From contig CP136061.1 in the NCBI GenBank assembly GCA_032622095.1, forward strand, positions 257,828,077 to 257,892,076: a stretch of 64,000 nucleotides of DNA, given 5' to 3'. Source of the stretch: Siphonodentalium dalli (lineage: Eukaryota; Mollusca; Scaphopoda; Gadilida; Siphonodentaliidae). The notes under the pieces were generated by a model. It was not told where the DNA came from. It saw only the letters and a list, made by a program, of their open reading frames with translations, and ran no database searches. Made by a program: the position numbers and the translations under genes. Positions 31,121 to 43,065 of this stretch are shown in pieces. The stretch's first letter is position 1; each line of letters begins with the position of its first letter.

Positions 31121-33310
31121 ATGAAGCCTAAAGAAAACTTCGTTAAAGCGACCCTCTTCATACTTATCATCGGCTTTCAAACTAGTGACGCTATGTTAAC
31201 TCGACAGAACATGTTATTTTTGCATCACCGGCAAATTGCTGTCTCAAATGAAAATTGGGATCTCAGTTTTCTCATCGAACTCACACCATATTATACCTAC
31301 ATAGCAAGACTCGCTACCGACATAAGGATGGCCCAAAATAAACTCAATAGCATTTGTGCCACGTTTCATCAAAGCACATATCACCATAACAAACCTCCAT
31401 TCAGGAACGAGACAAATAACATTAACTTTAATCTCATCAACATTTTGACAGATTTACAAACTGAATTAGCAGCGGCTCTCACGGAAACAAAACAAATCCA
31501 ATATGAATATCATAATTATTATCAACTCCATAATACCAAAAGACTCAAACGAGCAATATTACCCGTAATAAGCGATATAGCTAAGTTTTTATTTGGCACC
31601 CCTTCGATGTCAGATATTACACATGTAGAAGATAACATACGAACCCTCTACCAAAACCAAAAAAAAATCCAACACGATACTCAAACCGCTTATTCTATCA
31701 TGAATATAACACGCGTCATTTCAAACGAAAATCGCCAACGAGTCAACACATTATCAACAACAATATCCAATATTCAAGCCACACTTCGAAAAGAAACACA
31801 TCGAACCCAAAAACATGTGCATACAATTGAAATATTCACAATCATCAACGCTAAATTTCTAGTAATATTACACGAAATACAACAAGATGTTATCCAAGCA
31901 AAATTATATTTGCGACATCTTAAAGTTCAAATTGCCTCTCTAATTAACCACCGATTTACACCGGAGATCATAAGCCCAATACATTTAAAAAAGGCACTTG
32001 ACAGTATAACGAAATTACTTCCAGCCCATTTGAAGTTACCATTCCCCATAGAATCGGGAATTGCAAAATATTACCAACATTTGAAGACACAAACCATACT
32101 CACAGACAGCAGACTAATCATTACCATAACAATTTATTTACGCGATATCAGAATGCAGTTTGACATATTCCGCGCTATACCATTTTTTTATCCATTAGAC
32201 CCTCGAGACCCAAGACTCAGACACAACAATAAATATACAGTTGCCCGAATCGATATTACTCATAATTACCTGCTATTATCTCCCGACCGATCCAAATATA
32301 CCACCATTGGTGACAATCACCCGTGTATTTTAAACAAATTACCATATTGTAAAATTCAAAAAATTTCAATCGCCGCATCACATAATCATAACTGCCTACT
32401 CAACATATTCACCAATGATACAAAAAATACCACCACAAATTGCCCTATAGCCATTTACCCTCAGTATAATTTACCATCCGCTATTAAGCTGGCGGCATGT
32501 ACATGGCTTATAACAACCACGAAAGCTCATACATTTACAGTAAACTGTCATCACAATCTCTTAAGAAAACGACCGTATAGAATCACAATTTTACCCCCCA
32601 TCGCAACGATAACTTTACCACCAAGGTGCATAGCTACATCAGCCAGTATCAAACTAATTGCATTCACAACTTTGAACTCATCAAACATCACCATCAAGAC
32701 ACAAATAACCCAATTACAATCAACTATTGAATTACATAAATTGCCACAATGGAAGCCATTATTTTCCCAAATTCATAAATTGCCCCCTCAAGTATCGATT
32801 CCAAACAAGTTACCCCCCATAAAGCAACTATCATTATATGATTTTCTGCAAACAGTCACATCCCTGCAACCCATCAAACAAAAGAAAAAACAGGATTATT
32901 ACCAAATTATCATTCCCGCGGTCATTACGTTCGTATTAATTTTACTGATTGCCATCTCAAGTCGCAAATACATTATTCAGTGTATCACGAAAATTTCCCA
33001 ATACCAGACTCAACGCAATCACAACACGCGACGAATTAAAATCGCAAAGCGACGAAATAAACTTAACCAAATGATAAAGGGAACTGATATGCAACTTCGT
33101 CACAGACTAACCCCACCAATATCCAATGAAGCCACGAAAGATATTCATTTGTCTCCAGCTAAGGAACCTCAAATACAAATCACACAAGAAGATTTGACAT
33201 TTCCCAAAAAACACCCGCGAGATGTCGATGAAGAATCATCCACACTACGACCTATGAAAATAATGAAAACTCACGCGTCCATCCATAACCCACTACTTAA
33301 TCTATATTGA
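31121..33310 (+). CDS. env: Env-like membrane fusion glycoprotein (gypsy/baculovirus-F type)
   Basis: The open frame runs from 31034 (758 codons). I prefer the ATG at 31121 (729 codons), which starts a signal peptide (basic MKPKENFVK, hydrophobic ATLFILIIGF) right after a splice acceptor. Numbering by the long frame: a furin-type site RLKR at 170-173 is followed by a hydrophobic fusion-peptide-like segment with LFGT at 186-189. This is the arrangement of baculovirus F proteins and insect errantivirus Env. A long helical region (about 195-330), scattered Cys, and a transmembrane segment (about 624-642) with a tail of about 115 residues follow. The frame is intact. Known role of the family is fusion of viral and cell membranes; whether this copy works is not knowable here. 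The assignment rests on architecture and short motifs, not on an alignment. Confidence 0.85.
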   Translation: MKPKENFVKATLFILIIGFQTSDAMLTRQNMLFLHHRQIAVSNENWDLSFLIELTPYYTYIARLATDIRMAQNKLNSICATFHQSTYHHNKPPFRNETNNINFNLINILTDLQTELAAALTETKQIQYEYHNYYQLHNTKRLKRAILPVISDIAKFLFGTPSMSDITHVEDNIRTLYQNQKKIQHDTQTAYSIMNITRVISNENRQRVNTLSTTISNIQATLRKETHRTQKHVHTIEIFTIINAKFLVILHEIQQDVIQAKLYLRHLKVQIASLINHRFTPEIISPIHLKKALDSITKLLPAHLKLPFPIESGIAKYYQHLKTQTILTDSRLIITITIYLRDIRMQFDIFRAIPFFYPLDPRDPRLRHNNKYTVARIDITHNYLLLSPDRSKYTTIGDNHPCILNKLPYCKIQKISIAASHNHNCLLNIFTNDTKNTTTNCPIAIYPQYNLPSAIKLAACTWLITTTKAHTFTVNCHHNLLRKRPYRITILPPIATITLPPRCIATSASIKLIAFTTLNSSNITIKTQITQLQSTIELHKLPQWKPLFSQIHKLPPQVSIPNKLPPIKQLSLYDFLQTVTSLQPIKQKKKQDYYQIIIPAVITFVLILLIAISSRKYIIQCITKISQYQTQRNHNTRRIKIAKRRNKLNQMIKGTDMQLRHRLTPPISNEATKDIHLSPAKEPQIQITQEDLTFPKKHPRDVDEESSTLRPMKIMKTHASIHNPLLNLY

Positions 33311-33420
33311 TCATTTTCCCAATAATACCATTTTTTTCCTATAAGGGGCACAAAACCCACAGACTAATTCTAATATCGTTACTGCATGCATACCACGTCA
33401 GCTGCATATAATAACGCCAT

Positions 33421-33780
33421 TATGACACGTGCCAACCCCAAGAGTTAGACAACTGACCGCCGATTATCTTCAATAACATTGGTCACGGATCTCCCCACCT
33501 ATCAACAAATGCATTAATTAAAGTCTCATATACCACACTCCAAACAATATTTCACCTCTGACCCATGCTCTCAACAATTCCCTGAGCAATTAACGGCAGA
33601 TATGACACGTGCCAACCCCAAGAGTTAGACAACTGACCGCCGATTATCTTCAATAACATTGGTCACGGAACTCGCCAACTATCAACAAACGCATTAATCA
33701 AAGTCTCATATACCACACTCCAAACAATATTTCACCTCTGACACATGCTCTCAACAATTCCCTGTGCAATTGACGGCAGA
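33421..33780 (+). repeat. 2 x 180-bp tandem duplication between env and 3' LTR
   Basis: Two exactly 180-bp units begin TATGACACGTGCCAACCCCA and differ at about eight positions. They are non-coding. They may duplicate a transport, packaging or 3'-processing signal. A smaller duplication (TATCATCATTTTAAGACAAC) lies at 34084-34137. Confidence 0.95.
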
Positions 33781-34284
33781 TGAGAAACATTTGGTCTCTC
33801 ATTACCACAATACCGAATGAATACATATCGTCATGATTTTATTAACAATACAACATGCATTTATATAATACATCACCAATGTTCATCATTTACAAAACAT
33901 ACCATGCACTATTACCGTATTGTTATATTCATTACTTCTCATACTTGTATCTCTATATTCTATTATCATACCTTAGCCTACATATCAATATAGCACGCAT
34001 TATGACTGCTTGCACGATCATTTTATATACCAACCCATATATGCTTTTCCCACCATTTATTTCATAATCTCATAATATTGCGTATCATCATTTTAAGACA
34101 ACTTAATATCGCATATCATCATTTTAAGACAACTTTGTTCCACATGTATTAATCATAACTTCACCACAATCAATGTTATTATACTTCATTTCAGCCTCAT
34201 CCACATTACATGATCACAATTACCCCAGTTAGGTCCATAATTTTGATGTTACATAAGATTTTCCGCTGCGCTAAAAATCTTACA
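33781..34284 (+). other. Retroelement 3' untranslated region
   Basis: AT-rich, with no supported ORF. The 70-codon frame at 33855 is Tyr/Leu/Ile-rich and judged to be chance. Contains the short TATCATCATTTTAAGACAAC duplication. Confidence 0.5.
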
Positions 34285-34297
34285 CGGGTGGGGGACA
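34285..34297 (+). promoter_or_regulatory. Polypurine tract
   Basis: GGGTGGGGGA ends 3 nt before the 3' LTR (TG at 34300). This is the expected plus-strand primer of reverse transcription. Confidence 0.85.
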
Positions 34298-34299
34298 TA

Positions 34300-34754
34300 T
34301 GTGAGATAACTACCCATTATAATCTCACAACTTGATTCAAACTATACGAATGTCCCAATATATAAAACCCCAAACTCAGATATTCGTGTTCGGTTCTCGA
34401 AACCTCACACGTCTTACTCTCAGCGAAGATATACACACAATGAAGATGGCTCCCAAATATGGTCAAGGGGGATGACCATAACGGAAGAACCAATCCCGAT
34501 GTGTATTGCCAAACACCTCATCTAATATGCATCCCAAATAGTATATAAGAAACAACTACATCCCATCACATCATGCTTTCACTAGACTCATCTCATACCT
34601 AGATCATATCCAGGCATCCTTCACACCAGGCATCACCCATTCGGGGACACCAATTCGCGGCGACTATTGATCATTATATTTGTACACACTGCATATCTTA
34701 TTCACAACATAATAAAGACTTGTACCTACTATATACATGTGTCATTACCTCACA
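34300..34754 (+). repeat. 3' LTR
   Basis: Identical by eye to 19108-19562. It carries AATAAA near 34710, the likely polyadenylation signal of the genomic RNA. It is followed by CTTA, the right target-site duplication. Confidence 0.95.
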
Positions 34755-34758
34755 CTTA
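34755..34758 (+). repeat. Target-site duplication, right copy (CTTA)
   Basis: Matches 19104-19107. The pre-insertion site would have read through CTTAGTGGAGATCACACTAAG-like sequence with 7-bp inverted arms. Confidence 0.85.
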
Positions 34759-36253
34759 GTGGAGATCACACTAAGATATATTGTTGCATATGGGACGGTG
34801 AAGTGAAAAACAACTTCCTTCCAGACTACCATTCGGAAAGAATCTTCGAGAAATGTAAATCTGAAATAAATAAAATTTCTGTATGTAAAATCCATGTATT
34901 TTACATGGTCACACCAATCATTGATAGCATTAGTCGCCTGCGCGGGATCGGACAATTTCAACAGGTGAGACAAGTGAGCAGTTATAAACCATTATCAAAC
35001 TAACTGATATCAAGAAATTTCAGGCCAGTGATTAACAATCCGATATGGTGCTCTCGTGCCTTGAATAACAGGCATTGGACAATTAAGACAGACATTTATA
35101 CCGGTTCGTTGAGATTCCTCGGGTAGTTTCAGAGCGAGCTCATGTGATAACATTCAATTGGCATTTCCATGCAAATATCCATTACAGCGCCAAAAAATTA
35201 ATGCAGGTACGGCGTTGAAAGTAAAAAGAGTGACACCCCCCTCATTTTTCACCCATAATTTACATAACAGTATATGTTTCTCAACCCAAAGGTTGAAAAA
35301 GTTCCTAACTGTCATAGTTTTAGCTTGTACACTTTTGAATTATAAAATTTTGGACCATAATCCATGATTGGGGAGGGGGCTGGTTCTCGAAAGCTTCGAA
35401 TAACCAAGGGATTTAGTTGAATGTGTCAGCCGGGATTATCTGGGCATGAATGTACAAAATGATTAACTTAAATATTCCATAGTTGTAAATTTTGCGTATA
35501 CATATATAACACAAGAGAGGAAATGTGACGTAGTTGGGAACTCGTAGAGCTAGACAATTCTTTTCCCCGAATGAAGACACACAGCAACACCACCTTCTGT
35601 ACTCTCAAATTTAAAGCTGTAATACGTACTATGTTCATAATTATGTGAATAGCATAAATTGCTGAATAATAGATTAATCACTCGTAGGAAACAGACACGA
35701 CCGAAATAACTGTCAACTACAATATTTATAAGTCAGGAGTTGCTTCGTGGCTTCATGTTGGGGGGGGGGTCAGTACTCAGGCTGGTGCATGCCCCCACCC
35801 ACCCGTCGAGGAAATATGCAATGGTCAGTCCGGTAGCTTCCGGGATAATATAGTCCCCAATGTTGGGGATCATACTCCCTGCGTTGGGGAAATCCTGGGG
35901 CCATCACAGGTATAAATATCAAGAGAAGACTAACAATGATTTAAACGGAAAGTCCAACATTTGGGTTATCGCGCGAACAATTATTTTAAGCGGCCTGACG
36001 ACTTCGTTCAGTCAACGGCTCTCTGCACGCTCAGAGCTTGGCTCATTGTGGTCAAACATAGCCGAAATGATTGGGTTGTCAGCGGACACGTATTACATGG
36101 TCTGTATAATCCATGTAAAACGACAAATACACGACATTTACAGAGATTACATGCATGTGTGTATCCACCTAACTAACACATTTACGTCTAGGTCAATGTG
36201 TGAAAAAAAGAGCGTATAACTTTTTTAAACATTAACGTGACTATCAATTTTGA
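34759..36253. other. Intergenic, nothing firm recognised
   Basis: Contains a G10 run near 35760. The plus frame at 35860-36219 directly precedes the Penelope-like relic and could be decayed element sequence, but I cannot identify it. Confidence 0.35.
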
Positions 36254-37273
36254 GAAAATAATTGTCATCAATGCATGAATCTAACAAGTGAATTATTTGC
36301 ATATGATGTGACATATGATGTCTGCTCTCTCTATACAAATCTGAGATTCTCTGAATTATTAGATTCATTACGCTTCTACCTGAACTCAACAACTGACATG
36401 GTGTATGATATCACTAGACCGTCAACTGACGAACTTGTCAGAATAGCTGAATTATTACTCACATGTAATGAATTTACATTTAATGGAAAATGCTATCGAC
36501 AAATAGTGGGCGCACCACAAGGTGCTGTACCATCACCTGAAATTTGTGATTTGGCCATATACAAGCACATCAAAACGCTTATGGATAACTTTGAGCATTC
36601 ACACAAATGTATACTAAATTTTAGATACAGAGATGATGGATTTCTTATCTGGAATGCTACGCGCCAAGAGGTGCTTGACTTCTTCTCTATGGCAAATCAT
36701 GCCCATGATCTATTAAAATTCACATATGAAATTGAGGAAAATGAAGTCAGTTTCCTGGATCTTGACATATATAAAGGTCCGACGTTTATTAATACTGGAA
36801 TACTTGACATGAAATGTCACATAAAAAAGACTGAATCATTTCAGTATCTACATAGGAAGTCCAACCACCCTTCCAGCTGTTTCAAATCGTTTCTCATAGG
36901 AGAATTCACACGATACCTACGAAACTCATCTACTGAAACGGAATTTATAAACCGATGTTCCGGGTTTCAACACAGGCTAAAAAACAGAGGCTATAGCCCG
37001 AAAGAAATATCGGCAGCCCTACAGACATTGACATTTAAAGACCGACGTGCTAAACTAACTAAGAAGCACAGGCCCAGTGCATCAAATAAATCGTAGTTTT
37101 GCACACAATACCATACGGGTGCATCAAGAATACAAGACGTGTTGAAAAATAACTGGAACATTGTTTCTAAATCTACTCATGAGAGCTACTCTTCAATGCA
37201 ATCTCCAGCGCTTGTCTTTCGCCTAGGGAAGAAATTGGGAGAAATGCTATCTAAAAAACGTATTATTCTGTAA
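36254..37273 (+). pseudogene. Penelope-like element reverse transcriptase, broken
   Basis: A frame open from 36254 (first ATG 36275) to TAG at 37094 encodes a reverse transcriptase palm. Catalytic block A is YDVCSLYTNL, block B is GAPQGAVPSPEICDLAIY, and the active site is RYRDDG. Then come SFLDLDIY and a YLHRKSNHPSSCFKS segment. The DVxSLYTN motif and the SNHP block are characteristic of Penelope-like elements. After the in-frame TAG the same frame continues for about 58 more codons (to TAA at 37271) with plausible C-terminal RT sequence, so the TAG is a disabling stop. The N-terminal region and the GIY-YIG endonuclease are absent. No terminal repeats are recognised. It is a 5'-truncated, decaying copy. 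Confidence 0.85.
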
Positions 37274-39719
37274 AGACCATACGTAAAATATCCTAACTAC
37301 ATGTATATGCACACACGTGCAATGGATAAATTACTCATTGACAATGTAAACACATGTGACGTGTTGTTTGTGTTTATTCATCTTTATATGAAAACTCCCA
37401 TAGACGGAAATGAAAGACCCCCTGACGGGCTAAAATTTTAATTCATGTAACACTAAACGTAATATGTCTTTGAGCACGATATGTGACTGCCATGACCTTT
37501 GAAAAATGGTCTTTTAACGACACGCACCCTGTTCAAGAGCAAACAATTTAATGTTTGTATCACTTACAACTCCTGATAATTATATTACAACAATCTACTT
37601 GATAGCTCTAATCTGGCGCAGGTTTAACTGGATGTCACCACTACCTTACGCAACTATTACAAGATTCCATGGGGAATGTTTGCATGAGATACATGCACAT
37701 ATATCTCATATAGTTCCGTAGACATGGTTCTCGCCAAAGTATCCCGATATATCTGGACAGGCACATACCAGATACATGATACATGTATATAGATGCTACA
37801 TCGCACACGCACTCTCTTACTGACCAACTAATTCGGTACCGAAGAACGTATCTAAAGTGTATCCAAACTATATATGTACATGCACAGACATGAAAGTTGG
37901 ATATGAAACAAACTTAATGACTCTCCTATAGCTGGATACATGTACGCTACTTTTACGTATAGTGGCTACATGTTGCACACGTTAAACTCCTACACTGTGT
38001 CATGGTATACTGGCGGGACTCTATACGTACATATATATCTTGAAAATTACTAACAAGAATGTGTGCTTATTGTCCTTTACATATTTGATCTACATTTACT
38101 TGCACAATACTGCTTATATACAAATATAAAAAGACAAAAAACTGGATTGACCTAAGATTTGGCGAGATCCAGAAAAAACTCCACAGTATATTAGTTTTCT
38201 GAAGCGGATGTGTCAATCACACCCAACGAACCAATGAAATTACGTGTTTGCTATACTGCCCTATTACACAAAGTACGGTGGGCGGACCCGAGCACGTGCT
38301 GTTTTGACAGCCAATATTCTCAACATATTAAGTACTGACCACGCAACCTCAGTCTGCATTAAGTTGCACTAACTGATGGTTCCGACTTATTGCCATTTCA
38401 CAAAGAATGACGCAATTTACCCACGCTTATTATAATAAGCATGGTATACTCTGAACAAAAGCGAAGCCTTCTCAAAGGCCATCGCTCAATTCAGCTGTCA
38501 TCAGACAGACTGTACCTACCATGAACACATACGCACATACATGTATGTGATGATCCCTCAGTTACTTTGAGGTTTCTCACTTCCGCTCTCTGCTGATGAG
38601 ACCTTGCGGGTTAACCAATTTCTAAATTGGTTGACAAAATAGGTCGAAACACTAATAGGCAGTGTAGAGTGCTACATAGAATGCCCCGTCCATAGATCGG
38701 ATGGGATGTTGGTATTTATCCAATTCTATATAAAAATACTGTAACCAAATATGAAGTATCCAAGTATGGCATGGTGACTGCTTTTCATTTAGCATAATAG
38801 AAGTTGCTCCAGTAGACTAACAAAAGTGGTATGGAAAAAATGGGTTGGTTGACAGACAAATCAGGAAATAGTTGGAAATTATGGAATTGTGTATCCTGCT
38901 CAATGACCTAGTCTTGCAGATATGTATTTATTTTCAAAATATGTCAAACTCTTGTTGGAGCTTAACAACTGATTGTCTTGGATATGTCTACAAAATGTCA
39001 ACATTGACTCGAATGGCAAGATTTGGTTTACTGTCCTGATATGTTATCAGCTTAAAGTACAGCCAAATAGCTAAATCACATGTTCGGATCCCCCAGACTG
39101 CTGGTCCGGTTTCAACTAAATTTAATGTGGTGAGTCGGGTTACCCTGGTGCAGATGATTACAATGGCGTTAGTTTTTCAAAATTTTGATCTAAAAATTTT
39201 TTAATTAAAAACAAAACAAAAACAAAAACAAAAAATCCAAATAGCTCAATCTAAAAACAAAATGTTATTTGCAGGTATGGGAATGGTGGGTACCCGAAAA
39301 TGCCAGATGCAAAAAAAAAAAGGCATACCTTCCTGCAAATTTATTGATTTGAAACCAATCGTCTCATCTAAATAATTTAAAGCTAATAGTCAAATACATG
39401 TATTCCATCAGACGGGTGTCCCAACTGATATTCAAATACATCCAATGAGTTTCATTTAACGGGAATATCGTTAACCTTAAAACTGACTCCGTAGAATGGC
39501 TTTTATCATCCTGCAATCCTGGAACATATGTTTCAAACGTCGAGATACAATGGTTCAGATGTACTGCTGTCTTAGTCCCGGTTATGAATATTGAGCAACC
39601 CCTACTATGCTGAAGTAGGTCCATACTAAATAAGGACATATAACACACAGCGTGATACTTTATGTCTGTATTGGGTACTGACGTATAACAGCCATGATGT
39701 TAATAGTACACAGGTACCA
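37274..39719. other. Intergenic, nothing recognised
   Basis: AT-rich, with several ACATGTA words and an A-rich simple tract near 39205-39235 (AACAAAACAAAAACAAAAAC). The minus frame at 39364-39648 lacks an ATG start and splice borders. Confidence 0.4.
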
Positions 39720-40170
39720 AACCAACCGGTGTGTGTCCCAGTCAATAGCACAGGCGTCCCAAATCATCCAACCTGTGTCCCCAAAACCACACACTAAGTA
39801 TCCCAATCAACACAAACTAGTATCTCAAAAAACAAACAAGTAGAGTCCAGCCCCGCCTTATGAGTGTTCCGTAGCATCCGATTGTCATGTGTCACACATA
39901 GAGTGTCCCAAATAATGTATGTGGTGTCTCAAACCACCCAAATGAGTGCCTCAAACCCATCAATTGAGTACCGAAATCATCCAATTGTTTCCAAAACCAA
40001 CAAATGAGTGTCCATAACCATCTAATGAGTGTCCCAAGCCACATGGCAATTGCCTTAAACTACCAATAATGTCTAAACACCGCGAACCAGTGTCTCAAAC
40101 CATCCCCAGAATGCACCAAACCATCTAACTAACTATCCATTAAAATATCAAACTATCCACCGGGTGTTCC
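39720..40170 (+). repeat. Degenerate ~30-bp satellite, left (C-rich) half
   Basis: Degenerate units of the form GTGTCCCAAACCATCCAA.GA repeat at roughly 30-bp spacing. At about 40171 the strand of the unit flips. Confidence 0.75.
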
Positions 40171-40800
40171 ATGGTTTGGGAAATGATTGGATGGTTTGGA
40201 AAACTAATTTGATAGTCTGGCATATACTCGATGGACGGTTTTGTACACTATTTTGGATGTATTGATATGACATTTAATAGTAGGTGGTTTGTGACACCAA
40301 TTGGATAGATTAAGAACTCATTGGATGGTTTGTGATACTTGTTGTATGGTTTGTAATATGCGTTGTATGTTTTGGGACACCAATTGTGTTGATTGGGACA
40401 CTCGCTATGGATTTGGGCAACTAGTTTGGTGGATTGCGACACTGATGTGTCGATTGGGTAACTGCTTGGGCCATTTGGGACACCATTTGAGTGGAATGAG
40501 ACAAAGGTTAGGTGGTTTGGGGACATATGTATAACGGCATAGGACACTCCCCGGATGGCTTGTGCCACTAGTTGTGTGGCATGATGTGTATATTGAATGC
40601 CTATTTGACATTCTTTCTGTGATTCCTGACACGCGCTGTATGGTCTGGAACACGCAGTGTATGGCTAGGGACACTCATCGGGTAGCTGGAACACATGTTG
40701 TGTGACATAGGACACATGTTGGGGGGGGGGGGGGGGGGTTTGGGAATCAACATGTGTGGCTTGGAACACCATTTGCATAGTATGGGGGACTACCTATGTT
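40171..40800 (-). repeat. Degenerate ~30-bp satellite, right (inverted) half
   Basis: The same unit on the opposite strand (TTGGATGGTTTGGGACAC.) runs to about 40800. It includes an uninterrupted G run at about 40720-40738. Left and right halves form a large imperfect inverted repeat. Confidence 0.75.
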
Positions 40801-40802
40801 AT

Positions 40803-42470
40803 GTATACCATGACGTATTTAATGAGGTGGTAAGATATCTGTGTTCTGTACTGATCACGTGCTATATCCCATAAGTTCGCCGCCCAACACGTCGATCATA
40901 TGTTTGCAGAGTTATGAGCTAAAGTTGTAAGCGCTCTTTGCTGCATCATATCAGGAACAGGATAACATGAAACGCTCTTTATTGTATGTCTTGTCCGACG
41001 GATTAACTATCGGCGGGGGAATATTTCATTTTTGCCCATATTTTATGACAGACGTTATGAATAAAACTGTATAATGGCGGCCAGTAGAGAAAGACACGGG
41101 TGGAATTTACAACGTTGTGCCACATAACAACAATTATGTATAATAACATGACAACTTTAATGAGAGGTTAAGCTATCTGTTTTCTCTGTCGATCACGTGG
41201 ATTAACCGACTCCGATGAGTCCACTGTTGTACAAATCGATGAGATCCTGTTTGTGCGCAGAAATCAATTCCAGAGCTGGAACGACATTAGGAAGGTTGAT
41301 ATTGATACACGCGTAGATTTCCGTTTGGCGTTCTAGATGTTACTCATTCAAACTGGTGATGTTTTTAATTTGGGACATGTAGCAGTATGTGCACGTCAAC
41401 TCACCCGATGCATGGATATAATGTTAGGATTCAATCTTTTCGTGGGCTTCAAATTAAAAACATTTATCAGCTGTTTGCAGCGTTATGCGCAAACGTTGTA
41501 TCGCTCTGTGTTGTTACCATATCCGGAACTGACTAACAAGGAGCGCTCTTTATTGATTAACATAATGGGGGGCATGATTGTGTTGTCCGATGTTTTAACT
41601 CTCGCCGGAGGAGTATATAATTTTGCTGTTATATTATGACAGAATGTTATGAATAAAACTGTATATGGCAGCCAGAATGCACGCGAATAAACGTGGGTCG
41701 AATTTACAACCTTGTGCCCCAGAAAGAATAACACGTGACAACAATTATGGATAACACAACAACTTTAATGAGAGTGTAAGCGATCTGTGTTCTTTGCCGA
41801 TTACGTTCTCTATCCGAGGAGTCCACTGTTGTACAAGTCGATGAGATCCTGTTTGTGCGCAGAAATCAATTCCAGAGCTGGAACGACATTATGAAGGTTG
41901 AGATTGACGCAAACGTAGATTTCCGATTTGGCGTTCTACATGTTACTCAATCAAACTGGTGATGCTTTTAATTTGGAACATGTGGCAGTATGTGCACCTC
42001 AACTCACCGGCGCATGTATATACTATCATGATTCAATCTATCCGTGGGCCCCAAATCAAAGACATGTATCAGCTGTTGTAAACGATCTTTGTTGTTATCA
42101 GGAACAGGCTATCGAGGGACGCTCTTTATTGTTTAGAATAGGGGCATGTGTTGCCAGATGGTTTAACTCTCGCCGGAGGGAGTATATATTTTTGCCGCTA
42201 TATTATGACAGAATATTATTAATAAAACTGTATATGGCAGCCAGAATACAGGAGAACAGACATGAGTTTACAACGTTGCCCCAGAAATAAAAACACGTGA
42301 CAACACTTATGTATAAAACAACGACTTTAATGAGAGGTTAAACGATCTGTGTTCTGTGCCGATCACGTGATCTATCCGAGGAGTCCGCTGGCGTACAAGT
42401 CAATTAGATCCTGTTTGTGCTCAGAAATCACGTCCAGAGCTGGTAACGATAATATAGAGGATTAGTTTCG
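40803..42470 (+). repeat. Four-copy quasi-tandem array of 0.3-0.6 kb units
   Basis: The block CTTTAATGAGAGGTTAA..GATCTGTGTTCT...GATCACGTG recurs at about 40820, 41155, 41762 and 42325. CAGAGCTGGAACGACATTA and TTACTCA.TCAAACTGGTGATG recur at about 41273 and 41875. Spacing varies because of internal deletions. Frames inside it (such as 41337 and 41928) are repeat-derived and unsupported. Confidence 0.7.
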
Positions 42471-43065
42471 TGCACTGTTAAAACAAATATCCGTTATTTT
42501 TACGGCACAATGTGCTGGAATTTTGCTGCCATCACACGGAGTATCCTTACTTAAATCATTTGGCACATCATACGGACAACATCCCTCATCAGATCGTCAC
42601 CAAATTTCATATCGATCGTTTAATTGGGTGATCACTAGATGGAGCCATCAAATTTATCCGTAATTGTTTTTTTTTTCTTTTCTTCACAAAATTGCTATAA
42701 AATTACAGAATTAGTCTCCATCAGATTTGATTGCACCGTGATGTAAAATTACGACAACTTGGTGTATAGACCTATTACGTAGGGTCCTTCACAAGACTGA
42801 TAGCATAGTATGCCATAGGAATATGGTATTTTTCACTGTGTGTACGCGATGATTTTAGGTTTGGGGTTTCACAAACGAAATTTCACTCAAAATGCTGTAA
42901 TATTTGTTTTCATTGAAACTTGTCACATTATCTTCACTTCAACCACACGAATCATGAGCTCTTCCAGAAATTAGATTTATGATGTCATTCATTGTCTCAC
43001 CAAACTAATGACTGGGCCATGCTTATTTGTTTCAAGTACATCTGTAAATTGTCGAGCGAGCCACT
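42471..43065. other. Intergenic, nothing recognised
   Basis: No supported gene or repeat. Confidence 0.4.

Larger units (their letters stand above)
19108..34754 (+). mobile_element. 15.6-kb Ty3/gypsy-type LTR retroelement with env-like gene
   Basis: Two identical 455-bp LTRs (TG..CA) with a CTTA target duplication enclose, in order: a leader with a 30-bp tandem repeat, a 163-codon ORF, gag, pol (protease, reverse transcriptase, RNase H, integrase), a 4.2-kb interval with two antisense ORFs, an env-like gene, a 2 x 180-bp repeat, a polypurine tract and the 3' LTR. The PR-RT-RH-IN order and integrase GPY/F module place it in Ty3/gypsy. Env of the gypsy/baculovirus-F type makes it errantivirus-like. 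At 15,647 bp it is about twice the length of insect errantiviruses; the excess lies mostly in the leader and in the pol-env interval. LTR identity implies recent insertion. The only lesion I see in the coding parts is a one-base shift in pol. The clade cannot be settled without a phylogeny. Confidence 0.95.

Noticed and set aside
35860-36219. 119-codon frame as N-terminus of the Penelope-like element
   Set aside because: No recognisable PLE N-terminal motif, and a stop separates it from the RT frame.
39364-39648. 94-codon minus-strand frame with glycosylation-like sites
   Set aside because: Begins with GTG, has no splice borders and no recognised family; left unannotated.
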